From Rhizobium esperanzae (GTDB lineage: Bacteria; Pseudomonadota; Alphaproteobacteria; Rhizobiales; Rhizobiaceae), in NCBI RefSeq assembly GCF_002204185.1, contig NZ_MXPU01000014.1:1-64000 (forward strand): a stretch of 64,000 bases of DNA, read 5' to 3'. The position numbers and the translations under genes were made by a program. The notes beneath the pieces are model-generated. The model did not search any database. It was not told where the DNA came from and saw only the letters and a program-made list of their open reading frames with translations. Shown here one piece after another: positions 8,721 through 17,779 of the stretch. Position 1 is the first letter of the stretch. Each line of letters starts with the position of its first letter.

Positions 8721-9554
8721 ATGAAAACATGGTTCATCACAGGTGCATCCCGCGGTTTCGGTCGCGCTGTCGCCGAGGAAGCCATTCGCCGCGGTGATAA
8801 AGTCGCCGCAACCGCTCGTTCCGTCGAAGCGCTTCAAGACCTTGTGGCACTTTCTCCCGAAGGCGTCGCGGCGATTCAACTCGACGTCACCAACCCCGAA
8901 GAGATCAAGCACAGCGTAGCCGCTGCCCAAGCACGCTTTGGCCACATCGACCTCCTCTTCAACAACGCTGGGATTGGCTATTTCGCTGCGGTCGAGGAAA
9001 GCCAGGAGGCGGAAATTCGACGAATGATGGAGATAAACGTTTTTGGTCTTGTCAACGTCACCAATGCGTTTCTTCCTGCCATGCGGGCGCGGCGCTCAGG
9101 TACCATCATAAACGTCTCGTCCGTCGGAGGCATCCGAGCTTTTCCGGCTGTCGGATGGTACTGCGCGTCCAAGTTCGCTGTGGAAGCTATTTCTGAATCG
9201 CTCTCGCAGGAATTGCAGCCGCTCGGTATTGACATCGTCCTCATCGAGCCCGGCCCGTTTGCGACGGATTGGGCTGGCAACTCAGCACATGAAGTACCAC
9301 CGGACGGTGAAATCGCCGATTACGGCAATACGGCGGGTGGCCAGCGCGCGTCCTTCCGACAGAACGTCGGCAACGAGCCAGGGGATCCGGCAAAGGCGGC
9401 CGTGGCGATTGTCAATGTCGCTCATGACGAGGACAAGCCTCTGCGACTGCCGCTTGGCAATATCAGCTATGACGGCATTCTCAATAAACTCGAGCAGGTC
9501 CGTCAGGAGATCGCGAAGCGAGAAGCGGTCAGCCGCGCCGCGGATCGGGATTGA
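8721..9554 (+). CDS. Short-chain dehydrogenase/reductase, classical type
   Basis: A 277-residue NAD(P)-dependent oxidoreductase. The cofactor motif TGASRGFGRA is at residues 8-17, LFNNAGIG near 81, the catalytic serine in INVSSVGG near 135, and the Tyr-Lys pair in YCASK. An Arg after the first glycine-rich loop (TARS) hints at NADP preference. The C-terminal 70 residues, longer than minimal SDRs, are typical of the oxidoreductase subgroup often annotated only as SDR family. The start has weak Shine-Dalgarno support. It is monocistronic, convergent with the broken kinase and aldehyde dehydrogenase genes. The substrate is unknown. Confidence 0.85.
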   Translation: MKTWFITGASRGFGRAVAEEAIRRGDKVAATARSVEALQDLVALSPEGVAAIQLDVTNPEEIKHSVAAAQARFGHIDLLFNNAGIGYFAAVEESQEAEIRRMMEINVFGLVNVTNAFLPAMRARRSGTIINVSSVGGIRAFPAVGWYCASKFAVEAISESLSQELQPLGIDIVLIEPGPFATDWAGNSAHEVPPDGEIADYGNTAGGQRASFRQNVGNEPGDPAKAAVAIVNVAHDEDKPLRLPLGNISYDGILNKLEQVRQEIAKREAVSRAADRD

Positions 9555-9737
9555 CGTTGTTCGGGTGGCTTCTGCGATGACGCTATTGGTGCGTATCGCG
9601 GAAAAGGGAGACGTCCTTTCAGTTTCCGTATCAGAGCTTGGGGCCCGAGCGAGACTGGGAATCCAGTGACAATGTCTCGCAGCGTTCGCCGGCTTCAAAG
9701 CGTGCCGTAGCCCGGGCGAGCCCATTAGAGCCGAGCT

Positions 9738-9887
9738 CACGTCGGCGTCAATGTCCCGGTCGTCTTCAGGAACGCCGATCAGCACCGTCGTTTTGAGGCC
9801 GGCGCGCGCGAAGATGTTCGCGACGTCGGTCGCTCCCGTGAAATCGTCGGCCACGCAGCCGACCAGCAACTTTCCGGCGGCCACCAC
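9738..9887 (-). pseudogene. 5' fragment of a DUF1537 four-carbon acid sugar kinase gene
   Basis: The first 50 or so codons, starting MVAAGKLLVGCVADDFTGAT, are the N-terminus of the four-carbon acid sugar kinase family (OtnK, DUF1537), whose ADDFTGATD loop belongs to the sugar-acid domain. A complete member has about 420 residues. After about ...VSSALMG the frame loses all similarity and continues as random-looking sequence. The start lies 3 bases past the aldehyde dehydrogenase stop, so the gene was once the last gene of that operon. The break point suggests a deletion or rearrangement joining unrelated DNA; no insertion sequence is visible at the junction. Confidence 0.75.
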
Positions 9888-9890
9888 GGA

Positions 9891-11369
9891 TCACCTCATG
9901 ATGAAGGGGTTGGCGACGTCGTCAGCGGTCGAGATCATCACGCTCTTCGTCTGCATGTAGTTCTGGATCGACGCGATGCCATTCTCGCGACCGATGCCGG
10001 AGTGCTTGTAGCCTCCAAGAGGCGACATATAGCTGATGACGCGGTAAGTGTTGACCCAGACCGTGCCAGCCTGGATGGCGGCCGAAACTTTCAGGATACG
10101 ACGCATGTCCTGGGTCCAGAAGCCCGCGGCCAGCCCGTAATTGGTGTCATTGGCAATATGCACGGCTTCCTCATCGCTGTCGAAGGGGATGACCGCCAGA
10201 ACCGGGCCGAAGACCTCCTCCTGCGCGATGCGCATGTCGTTTCGGACCCCGGAGAAAATCGTAGGTTCGACGAACCAGCCCCTGGAGAGCTCGGCATTGT
10301 CCGGCCGCCCCCCACCGAGAACGCATTCGGCGCCCTCGCCTTTTGCGATGTCGATATAGCCGAGGATCTTCTCGAGTTGCGGCGGCGTCGTCACGGGGCC
10401 AACCTGCGTCGACGTCAATAGCGGATCGCCCATTCTCGCCGTTTTTGCGAGGTTGACGATCTTCTCGAGAAACTGGTCGTGGATCTTTCGCTGCACGAGC
10501 AACCGTGAGCCCGCGATACATGTCTGACCGGTGGCAGCGAAGATGCCGGAGATCACCCCGTTGACGGCATTGTCGATCTCCGCATCGTCGAAGACGATGT
10601 GCGGGCTCTTGCCGCCGAGTTCAAGCGTAACCTTCTTGAAGTTGCGCGCTGCAAGCTCGCCGATCTTGCGCCCGGTGCCTTCACTTCCCGTGAAAGCGAT
10701 CTTGGCGACGTACTTGTGGGTCGTCAGCGTCTCGCCGACATCCGCGCCGAACCCTGTGACGACGTTGAAGACGCCCGCGGGAAAGCCAGCCTGTTCGACG
10801 AGCTTTGCGAACTCAAGGGTCGAAGCAGACGTGAACTCCGAGGGCTTTGCCACGAAGGTGTTCCCTGCGGCGAGTGCCGGTGCCAGCTTGTAGGCGAGCA
10901 GCAGGAGAGGGGAGTTCCACGGCGTAATCCCAACGCAGACGCCGAGCGGCTCATTACGAGTGAAGTTGAAGGTGTCCGCCTTATCGATCGGGATGACCGC
11001 TCCTTCGATCTTGTCCGCCAGCCCGCCGAAGTAGTAGTACCACTGCGGGATGTACTTGAGCTGAAACAGCATCTCGTTGATGAGCTTGCCGTTGTCCGTA
11101 ACCTCGATCGTCGCGAGATGCTCCGCTTTCTCGGCGATCAGGTCGCCAAGACGCCGAAGAAGGTGTCCGCGGGCGCTCGCGGTGAGCTTCGGCCACGGAC
11201 CGCTCGTGAAGGCGCGGTGCGCAGCCTCGACTGCTCGTTCCGCATCTTCCCTGCCGCCCTTCGGAATAGCGGCCCAGGTCTGCCCGTTGAAAGGGTTCTT
11301 CGTCTCGAACGTATCTCCATTGGCAGCGTCTTCCCACTTGCCGTCGATGAACATCTTGTATGTCTGCAT
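9891..11369 (-). CDS. NAD(P)-dependent aldehyde dehydrogenase
   Basis: A 492-residue aldehyde dehydrogenase of the common soluble class, oxidising an aldehyde to its acid. Visible motifs: ITPWNSPLLL, FVAKPSEFTS (cofactor), the FTGSEGTGRKIG loop, the general base in LELGGKSPH, the catalytic cysteine in ATGQTCIAGSR, and EEVFGPVLAV. It has full family length. I chose ATG 11369 (MQTYKMFIDGKWED) behind AGAGAGAAAG; the longer frame would overlap the upstream gene. It sits in a minus-strand operon with a HAD hydrolase, a monooxygenase-fold protein, an isopropylmalate dehydrogenase-like enzyme and a sugar transporter, so its substrate is probably a small sugar-derived aldehyde. Confidence 0.9.
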   Translation of the reverse strand: MQTYKMFIDGKWEDAANGDTFETKNPFNGQTWAAIPKGGREDAERAVEAAHRAFTSGPWPKLTASARGHLLRRLGDLIAEKAEHLATIEVTDNGKLINEMLFQLKYIPQWYYYFGGLADKIEGAVIPIDKADTFNFTRNEPLGVCVGITPWNSPLLLLAYKLAPALAAGNTFVAKPSEFTSASTLEFAKLVEQAGFPAGVFNVVTGFGADVGETLTTHKYVAKIAFTGSEGTGRKIGELAARNFKKVTLELGGKSPHIVFDDAEIDNAVNGVISGIFAATGQTCIAGSRLLVQRKIHDQFLEKIVNLAKTARMGDPLLTSTQVGPVTTPPQLEKILGYIDIAKGEGAECVLGGGRPDNAELSRGWFVEPTIFSGVRNDMRIAQEEVFGPVLAVIPFDSDEEAVHIANDTNYGLAAGFWTQDMRRILKVSAAIQAGTVWVNTYRVISYMSPLGGYKHSGIGRENGIASIQNYMQTKSVMISTADDVANPFIMR

Positions 11370-11383
11370 TGTCTTTCTCTCTT

Positions 11384-12094
11384 CTAGCATCCGAGTTGTC
11401 GGGCGAGGTCTTCGAGATCGTCGGCGACGTAATCCCAGCGCTGCTCGGCTGTGAGGTCGGTCGTCTGACCCTCGCCGTATTCGGTGGGTCGTGCGATGAA
11501 TGCGGTTTTAAGGCCAAGGCTGCGCGCGGCGGCAAGATCGTAGTTGTGGGCAGCGCACATCATGACGGCCCCGGGCTCCAGATAAAGGAGTTTGCAGACC
11601 CCGAGGTAGGTCTCCGGATCGGGCTTGTAGTGCTGGAAAAGCTCGCAGGAGAACACGTTGTCCCACGGCAAGTCGGCAAGCTTTGCCATGTTGACGAGAA
11701 TCGCGACATTGGCGTTGGACAGCGGGCCGATGATAAACTTCGACTTCAGCCGGTGTAGCCCGCGCGATGCGTCGGGCCAGCCGTCCAGGCGATGCCAGAC
11801 CTTGTTGACGTGCATCATCCGGTCGTGGTCTAGTTCGGCCAGCCCCATCTCTGCGAACACTGCCTTCAAGGCATCGAGGTGAAGTTCGTCCAGGTTCGTC
11901 CACGGCAACTCGCCGCTGCGCACCCGCGCTTTCTGGGGATTGTAACGGTCTCGCCAGCGGTCGACGAGGCCGGGCCAGTCGATCTCCACGCCTTCCGTCG
12001 CGCCCCAGCCGGTGAGATCGCGGATGATTGAACCCCGCCAGTCGACGACCGTGCCGAACGTGTCGAAGACAATGGCCTTGACGCTATTGGTCAT
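11384..12094 (-). CDS. HAD hydrolase, type II 2-haloacid dehalogenase-like
   Basis: A 236-residue haloacid dehalogenase superfamily protein. The nucleophile Asp lies in IVFDTFGTVVDW at residues 8-19, motif II is near GPLSNAN, Lys is in YKPDPETYLG and the acidic motif IV is near MMCAAHNYDL. The cap pattern and FDTFGTVVDW resemble type II L-2-haloacid dehalogenases, though in catabolic operons such proteins may act on sugar phosphates or other acids. Its start overlaps the stop of the upstream gene by 4 bases (ATGA), so the two are translationally coupled. The dehalogenase label is family naming and the true substrate is unknown. Confidence 0.82.
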   Translation of the reverse strand: MTNSVKAIVFDTFGTVVDWRGSIIRDLTGWGATEGVEIDWPGLVDRWRDRYNPQKARVRSGELPWTNLDELHLDALKAVFAEMGLAELDHDRMMHVNKVWHRLDGWPDASRGLHRLKSKFIIGPLSNANVAILVNMAKLADLPWDNVFSCELFQHYKPDPETYLGVCKLLYLEPGAVMMCAAHNYDLAAARSLGLKTAFIARPTEYGEGQTTDLTAEQRWDYVADDLEDLARQLGC

Positions 12095-12420
12095 CTAGCG
12101 CCCTCCTTCTTGTGGGACGAAACGCGCTCGAACGTTTCCACTCGCTTTTCGGCCACCCAGTCTCGAACCATCGCATCAAAGCTCAGGAAGTGCGGCGTCT
12201 TCAGGTGGAAGTCGAAATCGGCTTTTGAGCCGTAGACTTCATAGAGGTAGGTGCGCTCCGGCCGCTCAGGATCGCGGCAGACATCGAACACTTCGCAGTT
12301 TGGTTCGTCGCGCAGCGACGTCGCCGCATTCTCGATTATCGCCGCATGGAAATTATCGGCGAACTGGCTCCGAACGACGAACTCAACGACCACGACGAAG
12401 CCTGTGGATGCCGAACTCAT
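12091..12420 (-). CDS. Antibiotic biosynthesis monooxygenase (ABM) domain protein
   Basis: A protein of about 109 residues with the ferredoxin-like ABM fold signature: VVEFVVRSQFADNFHAAI, then CEVFDVCRDPE, YLYEVYGSKADFDFHLKTPH and FLSFDAMV. This matches the YgiN/LsrG group, quinol monooxygenases or small cofactor-free enzymes of sugar and signal catabolism. The start at 12420 (MSSASTGF) overlaps the stop of the dehydrogenase gene upstream. In LsrG-like cases the protein isomerises a phosphorylated dione, which would suit a sugar operon, but this is conjecture. Confidence 0.75.
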   Translation of the reverse strand: MSSASTGFVVVVEFVVRSQFADNFHAAIIENAATSLRDEPNCEVFDVCRDPERPERTYLYEVYGSKADFDFHLKTPHFLSFDAMVRDWVAEKRVETFERVSSHKKEGAR

Positions 12421-13532
12421 GCGACCTCCTCGCGGACGGCACCCAGAGCGCCGATCACGCTGCGCGTCATCTCCGCGCAATTGGCGCTTCCGCCATACTC
12501 CATTGGAACCGCGATCTTTGTCGACAAGGTGTGCTCGACCGCCGCCTCGATCAGCCCGGCGGCGTCAGCAAGCCGCTGATCGCCGTGCTTTACCGCTAGC
12601 CAGTCGAGCATCATCGCTCCTGACAGGAACATTGCGCCCGGATTGGCGACGCCCTTACCCGCGATATCGGGAGCGGTCCCGTGTGCCGGCTGGAAGAGGC
12701 CGTGGGTATCACCGATGTCCGCCGAAGGGGCCATCCCCATGCCGCCGATCAGGCCGGCCGCAAGGTCGGAAAGGATGTCGCCGAACATGTTCTCTGTCAC
12801 CAGCACGTCGAGCGTCCAGGGCTTCTTCACCATGTTGAGCGCTAGCGCGTCGACGTAGGCATAGTCCCTGTGCAACTCAGGGTGCTTTGCAGCGATCTCA
12901 TCGAAGACCTTGCGGAAGAAAGCCATCGAACTGAAGACATTCGCCTTGTCGACGCAGGTCACCGTGCCGGGCTTGCCGCGACGTTTGCGCTGGGCGGCGA
13001 GCTGGAAAGCGAATTCGGTAACGCGCTCGGTGCCGGCCCGCGTGATCTGCATCGTGTCGTAGGCCTCCTGGTTGTTCAGGACCTCGCCGCGCCCGCGCGC
13101 ATAAAACAGGCCTTCTGTCTGCTCGCGGACCAGCACGAAGTCGATTCCTTCGGCGCGAGGATCGGACAGCACTTTCGGAAGGCCCGGAAACCACCGGATC
13201 GGACGGACACCTGCAAACAGGCCGAACTCCATGCGCAGGTCGAGCTGCGGAATGATTTCCGTCCCGTCCGGGAAGCGGATGTCGGGCCAGCCCATCGCGC
13301 CGAAGAGGATTGCGTCGGATGTCCGGCAGGCCTCGAGCGCGGCGGCGGGCAGGGCCTGGCCGGTCTCCGCGTAGTGCTGCGCACCGGCCTGATGCGTCTC
13401 AAACACGAGCGGTGGCGCGCCCGCCTGGCCGACGGCGGCGTCGATCAATTCCATGCAGGCAGGCATGACTTCCCTGCCGATCCCGTCGCCGGGAAGGACT
13501 GCGATCTTGAGAGTGTTGTTCAACGATGACAT
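12417..13532 (-). CDS. Isopropylmalate/tartrate dehydrogenase family enzyme
   Basis: A 371-residue beta-decarboxylating hydroxyacid dehydrogenase. Visible features are the N-terminal IAVLPGDGIGREV, the substrate arginines in LDLRMEFGLFAGVRP, VREQTEGLFYARG, the Lys in CVDKANV, the metal site LVTENMFGDILSDLAAGL, and the nucleotide loop FQPAHGTAPDIAGKGVANP. LeuB proper belongs to a leucine operon; here the gene lies in a sugar-catabolic operon next to an aldehyde dehydrogenase. The tartrate/D-malate dehydrogenase subgroup or an unknown sugar acid is therefore more likely. It may once have worked with the broken four-carbon acid kinase at the end of the operon. Confidence 0.87.
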   Translation of the reverse strand: MSSLNNTLKIAVLPGDGIGREVMPACMELIDAAVGQAGAPPLVFETHQAGAQHYAETGQALPAAALEACRTSDAILFGAMGWPDIRFPDGTEIIPQLDLRMEFGLFAGVRPIRWFPGLPKVLSDPRAEGIDFVLVREQTEGLFYARGRGEVLNNQEAYDTMQITRAGTERVTEFAFQLAAQRKRRGKPGTVTCVDKANVFSSMAFFRKVFDEIAAKHPELHRDYAYVDALALNMVKKPWTLDVLVTENMFGDILSDLAAGLIGGMGMAPSADIGDTHGLFQPAHGTAPDIAGKGVANPGAMFLSGAMMLDWLAVKHGDQRLADAAGLIEAAVEHTLSTKIAVPMEYGGSANCAEMTRSVIGALGAVREEVA

Positions 13533-13544
13533 TTGAAACCTGTC

Positions 13545-14255
13545 CTAGAGGTGGTTGAGGCCGAGGCGCTCGAGGAGGTCGAGCAGTTCCTTGCCTGCCC
13601 GCTCCCGGTGCGCCTTGTGAATGTTTCGTGCCTTTTCGCGATCGCCTTCGCGGATTGCTTGCACGAGTTCTGCATGTTCGCGGGTTGAGTTGACGGGCTT
13701 AGGACGCATCTTCAGCGTCACCATCCTGACGCGATGTGCGCGGTCGATGAAATTGAGGACGACCGACTTGAGCATCTGGTTGCCGCCAAGTTCGAGCAGT
13801 TGCTCATGAAATCTCGCGTCCGCCTGCGCCCAGCGCTCCAAGTCATCTTGCGAAAGCGCATGGTCCATATCGGCGGTAGCCTTTTCGAGACCCCGGAGTT
13901 GATCCTCGGAAAGCTGGCGGCTGGCGGCCAGCTCTGCAGCCGTACTCTCCAGCGACGTCAGGATTTCGTAAATTTCCTTCATGTCAGAAATAGAAATCGG
14001 CAGGACCCGCATTCCATGCCTCGGGATAACCGAAACAAGTCCGTCCTGCTGGAGGCGCATGAGCGCCTCCCTCACGGGCGTCCGACTCATTCCCAACTGG
14101 GAGGCGACTTCCTGTTCGGTCGCCTGGTAACCGGGCGCCCACTTGTTATCCAGGATGAGCTGGCGCAACCGAAGGTGCGCTGTCGCGGTCATTGTTTTCG
14201 CGAAGGCGTCCTCTTTGATCTCTGAGACCGGTGCTGTCTGTTTCCTGGTCGGCAT
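13545..14255 (-). CDS. GntR-family transcriptional regulator, FCD type
   Basis: A regulator of about 236 residues. The winged helix at residues 25-85 contains EQEVASQLGMSRTPVREALM, the GntR signature. The C-terminal all-helical FCD domain has the usual Asp and His metal/ligand positions (ADARFHEQLLELGGN and REHAELVQAI). Start ATG 14255 (MPTRKQTAPV) follows GGGAAAG; a TTG lies 15 bases upstream. It is embedded in the operon it probably controls, between the epimerase and the dehydrogenase. The likely operator is the 14-bp palindrome upstream of the operon's first gene. Its ligand is probably an acid intermediate. Confidence 0.87.
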   Translation of the reverse strand: MPTRKQTAPVSEIKEDAFAKTMTATAHLRLRQLILDNKWAPGYQATEQEVASQLGMSRTPVREALMRLQQDGLVSVIPRHGMRVLPISISDMKEIYEILTSLESTAAELAASRQLSEDQLRGLEKATADMDHALSQDDLERWAQADARFHEQLLELGGNQMLKSVVLNFIDRAHRVRMVTLKMRPKPVNSTREHAELVQAIREGDREKARNIHKAHRERAGKELLDLLERLGLNHL

Positions 14256-14283
14256 TTTCTTTCCCTTCAAGCTGGCTGATTTC

Positions 14284-15144
14284 TCAGGAGCCTACATATT
14301 TTCGCCAGCTATGTTCAGGCTGGTATCCGAGAACGCTCTTTGCTTTGTCGATGGACAGCAAGGTTTCGTTGTTCCCGATCTGCTTCTTGAACGGGACCCC
14401 CGGATACCACCTCCTGACGAGTTCCTCGTTGGAGGTGGTCATGACCCCATCGTCGTTTGCGATGATGAACACCTCGGCACCTTTGCCGCTCCACTCGAGC
14501 GAGCGACGGATCGCCTGTGCCCCGTCGCGGGCGTCGATATAGGTCCAAAGGTTGAAGCGTCTGCTGCCCGGGTTCTGCTCGAAGGCCGGGAAGTCGGCAT
14601 ACTCGCTCTCGTCCATAACGTTGGAGAAGCGTAGGCAAACGATCTTGAGCTCGCTGTCCCAGCGGCAATACTGCTTTGCCATCTCCTCGCCGAGATGCTT
14701 CGAGAGGGAATAGGAGGTTTCCGGGCGCGACTGATAATTCTCGTCCGCCGGCAGATAGTCAGGCTTGATCTCGTAAGGAATGCCGAGCAGGGTCTCGCTC
14801 GACGCCCACACGATGTTCTTGATGCCGAGCAAGCGGCATGACTCGAAAACATTGAACGTCGAGATGGTGTTGACCCGGAAAACATCCGCAGGAGCAACGC
14901 GCCCCGGCATAGGCACAGCGGCCAGATGGACGACGGCTTCAGTGTTGCGATTGTGGTCCCAATCAAAGCCACTGATCGCCTCGATCGTGGCGCGCATATC
15001 CTCGAAATCGACCTTGACGAAGGGGCAGAGGTTTTCTGGCGGAGCGATCGTATCCGCGTTGATGACGTCGTGGCCGCTCTCAACCAGATGCTTGATCGTG
15101 GCTCTACCCAGTTTGCCGCTGCCGCCTGTTACTAAAACTCTCAT
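14284..15144 (-). CDS. NAD-dependent epimerase/dehydratase, extended SDR
   Basis: A 286-residue extended short-chain dehydrogenase. The N-terminal MRVLVTGGSGKLGRATIKHL binds NAD, VVHLAAVPMP follows near residue 72, IVWASSETLLG carries the active Ser/Thr, and YSLSKHLGEE holds the Tyr-Lys pair. Length and motifs recall uronate dehydrogenases and UDP-sugar epimerases. The catabolic setting, next to a transporter, favours oxidation or epimerisation of a free sugar or sugar acid. It follows the permease gene by 29 bases in the operon. Confidence 0.82.
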   Translation of the reverse strand: MRVLVTGGSGKLGRATIKHLVESGHDVINADTIAPPENLCPFVKVDFEDMRATIEAISGFDWDHNRNTEAVVHLAAVPMPGRVAPADVFRVNTISTFNVFESCRLLGIKNIVWASSETLLGIPYEIKPDYLPADENYQSRPETSYSLSKHLGEEMAKQYCRWDSELKIVCLRFSNVMDESEYADFPAFEQNPGSRRFNLWTYIDARDGAQAIRRSLEWSGKGAEVFIIANDDGVMTTSNEELVRRWYPGVPFKKQIGNNETLLSIDKAKSVLGYQPEHSWRKYVGS

Positions 15145-15173
15145 ATCGTAATACCTCCGTAGAACCTTCCAGG

Positions 15174-16151
15174 TTAGCGGCTTCGGCCGACCGCCACAGC
15201 CAGGATGATGAGCATTCCGCGCGCGATGAGCTGCTGGCTGTAGTCAAGGCCGCCAAGAATAAGACCGTTGTTGATGACACCGATGAGCAGGGCACCGACG
15301 ATGGAACCGATCACGGTGCCGCGTCCGCCGAATAGGCTGGTACCGCCGAGAACCACGGCTGCAATGACAGACAGCTCATCGCCTTCGCCAAGCTGGAAGC
15401 GTCCAGACTGCAGGCGTCCAGCATAGAGCATGCCAGCGATCGCAGCGGCCATCCCCGTCAGTAGCAGCACCTGGAACTTGATTTTCCGGACATCGACGCC
15501 GCTGTAGCGAGCTGCGACCGAGTTTCCGCCTGCCGACATGACCTTGCGGCCGAACGGTGTCTTTCGAAGCGCGATATGGGCGATCGTGCCCAGAACGGCG
15601 ACCCAGACAACGAGGACAGGAACAGGGCCGATGTTACCGGAACCAAAGACGAAAATGAACGTATCGTTGATAATTGGAACAGGCGAAGTGCCGCTTACCC
15701 ACATTCCGACCCCTCGCGCGATCCCCATCATGCCGAGCGTCACCAAGAACGACGGGATGTTGAGATAGGCAGCCAGGCCGCCGTTTATGGCGCCTACCAG
15801 CAGCCCGAGGGTCAAGCCCGCGAGAATGCCGGGGAATAGACCGTACTTGCTCAGCACCAGGCCAGCGACCACCGACGACAGTCCGGCAATGGCTCCGACC
15901 GAGAGGTCGATCTCGCCCGCCGAGAGTACGAACGACATTGCCATGGAAACGATGGCGACGATCGCAGTCTGCCGCAGGATGTTGAGCAGGTTGTTTGAAG
16001 ATAGGAATCCGCGATCCTGCAGCAAGATCGCGAAGACGATGAAGATGACGACGAAGCCGATGTAGACGACGTAGTCGCGCCAGTTGCTGTGCCACGGCCG
16101 CATGTGGGTTGCATCCGTCTCTGTGTTCAATGTCTTGGCTTCAGTGGACAT
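15174..16151 (-). CDS. CUT2 sugar ABC transporter, permease
   Basis: A 325-residue inner-membrane permease of the RbsC/AraH type with about 8-10 hydrophobic segments. Family hallmarks are the SAGEIDLSVGAIAGLSSVVA segment and the EAA-like stretch ELSVIAAVVLGGTSLFGGRG near residue 255. It pairs with the ATPase and binding protein encoded upstream; its start overlaps the ATPase gene by 11 bases. Sugar specificity cannot be read from the permease. Confidence 0.92.
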   Translation of the reverse strand: MSTEAKTLNTETDATHMRPWHSNWRDYVVYIGFVVIFIVFAILLQDRGFLSSNNLLNILRQTAIVAIVSMAMSFVLSAGEIDLSVGAIAGLSSVVAGLVLSKYGLFPGILAGLTLGLLVGAINGGLAAYLNIPSFLVTLGMMGIARGVGMWVSGTSPVPIINDTFIFVFGSGNIGPVPVLVVWVAVLGTIAHIALRKTPFGRKVMSAGGNSVAARYSGVDVRKIKFQVLLLTGMAAAIAGMLYAGRLQSGRFQLGEGDELSVIAAVVLGGTSLFGGRGTVIGSIVGALLIGVINNGLILGGLDYSQQLIARGMLIILAVAVGRSR

Positions 16152-17724
16152 TTTGGGTTGCCTTCTGAATCGCGACCTGCAGACCGAGTTCGGTGCGGAT
16201 CAGCGGAGATTGAGTTTCGTCGCCGGCAATCGTGGCCCAGCTTTCGATTTCGTCGCGCTCGATTTCGCGCGCGAGACGTCCGTTGTTCATGACCAGGATG
16301 CGGTCGCTCGTTGCCAGAAGCTCGGCTGGTTCCGACGAGATGACGATGACGGACTTTCCGGAGGAGGCGACGCTCCGAATGAGTTCTACGATCTCGGCCT
16401 TTGAACCGATGTCTACGCCTGCTGTCGGTTCGTCGAGAATGACAACCGAAGGATCAATCGCTAGCCATTTGGCAATAACGATCTTCTGCTGGTTGCCGCC
16501 GGAAAGGTTCCTGACCTTGTTGTCAGCGGACGGCGTCTTGATCCTCAGTTGCTTGATGAGATCGGAGGTCAGTGTTCCCTCGCGTCGACGATCGATGAAG
16601 GGACCGCGGACGAGCTGACCGATCTGCGGCAGTCCAAGATTGTCGCCGACGCTGTGCTCGACAACCAGACCTTCCTCGTGGCGGCTCTCCGGAACAAGGA
16701 CGATGCCTGCCTTGATCGCATCCGAAGGTGACTTGAACTCAACGGCAGTGTCGCCGAGTTCTACGGTTCCCGCAGTTTTCTTATCGACGCCGAAAAGAAG
16801 GCGGGCAAGCTCGCTCCGGCCAGCGCCCATGAGGCCTGCTATTCCCACAATCTCGCCCTTGTGGACGTCGAAGCTGACATCGCTGGGTTTTCCCGAAGGG
16901 CCCGAAAGGCCACGTACGCTCAGCGCGGGTTTGCCGCTGCGATCAATGGCGCGCGCCTGGTATTGGAAGCCGGTGACACGCTTGCCGACCATGTGCTGCA
17001 CGATCGAGTCGAGCGTGAATTCGGATGTCTTCCCGGAGGTCACGTTCTGACCGTCGCGGAGAATTGTAATCTCGTCGGCGATCGTCATGATCTCGGTCAT
17101 GCGATGGGAAACGTAGATCACGGCTGTTCCCGCCGCAGTGAGCTTCTTCAACATGCCGAACAGAGTGTCGGCTTCCTGTGCGCTCAGCGACGAGGTTGGT
17201 TCGTCAAGGATAAGGATCCTGGCGTCTTGGTGGATGGCCTTGGCGATCTCGGTCAGCTGGGCCTGGCCGGGGCTGAGTTCAAAAACAGGCGTCCTCGGAT
17301 CAACCCTGAGGTTGAGCTGGCCGATGATCTCGGCTGCCTGTGCGATTTCCCTGCGTTCGTCGACCAAGATCGACAGGCGGCGGGGCTCCCGGTTCAGGAA
17401 AATGTTCTGGGCGACCGAGAGGGTGGGGATCAGGCTGAGGTCCTGGAAGATCATCTCAATGCCGAGCCTGCGGGAATTCTCCGGAGAGCTGGACGACATG
17501 TGCTCGCCAAAAACCTCGATGGATCCCTCCGTGGGTGTGACCACGCCCTGCAGGATCTTCAACAGCGTAGACTTGCCGGCGCCATTTTCGCCGACCAGCG
17601 CATGGATTGTCCCGGGTTGGATCGTCAGGCTGACACCGCGCAATGCGTGCACGCCGCCAAACGATTTCCTCACGTTGCTCATCCTGACGGCGGCGAGGGT
17701 TTCGGTGACTGCTTGAGTGTTCAT
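16141..17724 (-). CDS. CUT2 sugar ABC transporter, double ATPase
   Basis: A protein of about 527 residues with two fused ATP-binding domains (RbsA/MglA type). Domain 1 has GENGAGKST, LSPGQAQLTEIAKA and LILDEPTSSL. Domain 2 has the degenerate Walker A AGLMGAGRSEL and a clear LSGGNQQKIVIAKW plus VILDEPTAGVD. Start ATG 17724 (MNTQAVTETL) is preferred; a GTG at 17748 would add eight residues into the intercistronic hairpin region. It is encoded between the binding-protein and permease genes. Confidence 0.92.
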   Translation of the reverse strand: MNTQAVTETLAAVRMSNVRKSFGGVHALRGVSLTIQPGTIHALVGENGAGKSTLLKILQGVVTPTEGSIEVFGEHMSSSSPENSRRLGIEMIFQDLSLIPTLSVAQNIFLNREPRRLSILVDERREIAQAAEIIGQLNLRVDPRTPVFELSPGQAQLTEIAKAIHQDARILILDEPTSSLSAQEADTLFGMLKKLTAAGTAVIYVSHRMTEIMTIADEITILRDGQNVTSGKTSEFTLDSIVQHMVGKRVTGFQYQARAIDRSGKPALSVRGLSGPSGKPSDVSFDVHKGEIVGIAGLMGAGRSELARLLFGVDKKTAGTVELGDTAVEFKSPSDAIKAGIVLVPESRHEEGLVVEHSVGDNLGLPQIGQLVRGPFIDRRREGTLTSDLIKQLRIKTPSADNKVRNLSGGNQQKIVIAKWLAIDPSVVILDEPTAGVDIGSKAEIVELIRSVASSGKSVIVISSEPAELLATSDRILVMNNGRLAREIERDEIESWATIAGDETQSPLIRTELGLQVAIQKATQNVH

Positions 17725-17749
17725 GGTCGTTGTCCGCCGCTGGGGCACG

Positions 17750-17771
17750 GGGAGCGGTCGGAGCCGCTCCC
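17750..17771 (-). terminator. Intercistronic hairpin after the binding-protein gene
   Basis: A perfect 8-bp stem, gggagcgg pairing with ccgctccc, around a 6-base loop. It lies between the stop of the sugar-binding protein gene and the ATPase start, with no U tract. Such hairpins usually stabilise upstream mRNA or partly attenuate, giving more binding protein than ATPase. Confidence 0.6.
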
Positions 17772-17779
17772 GCGCACCG

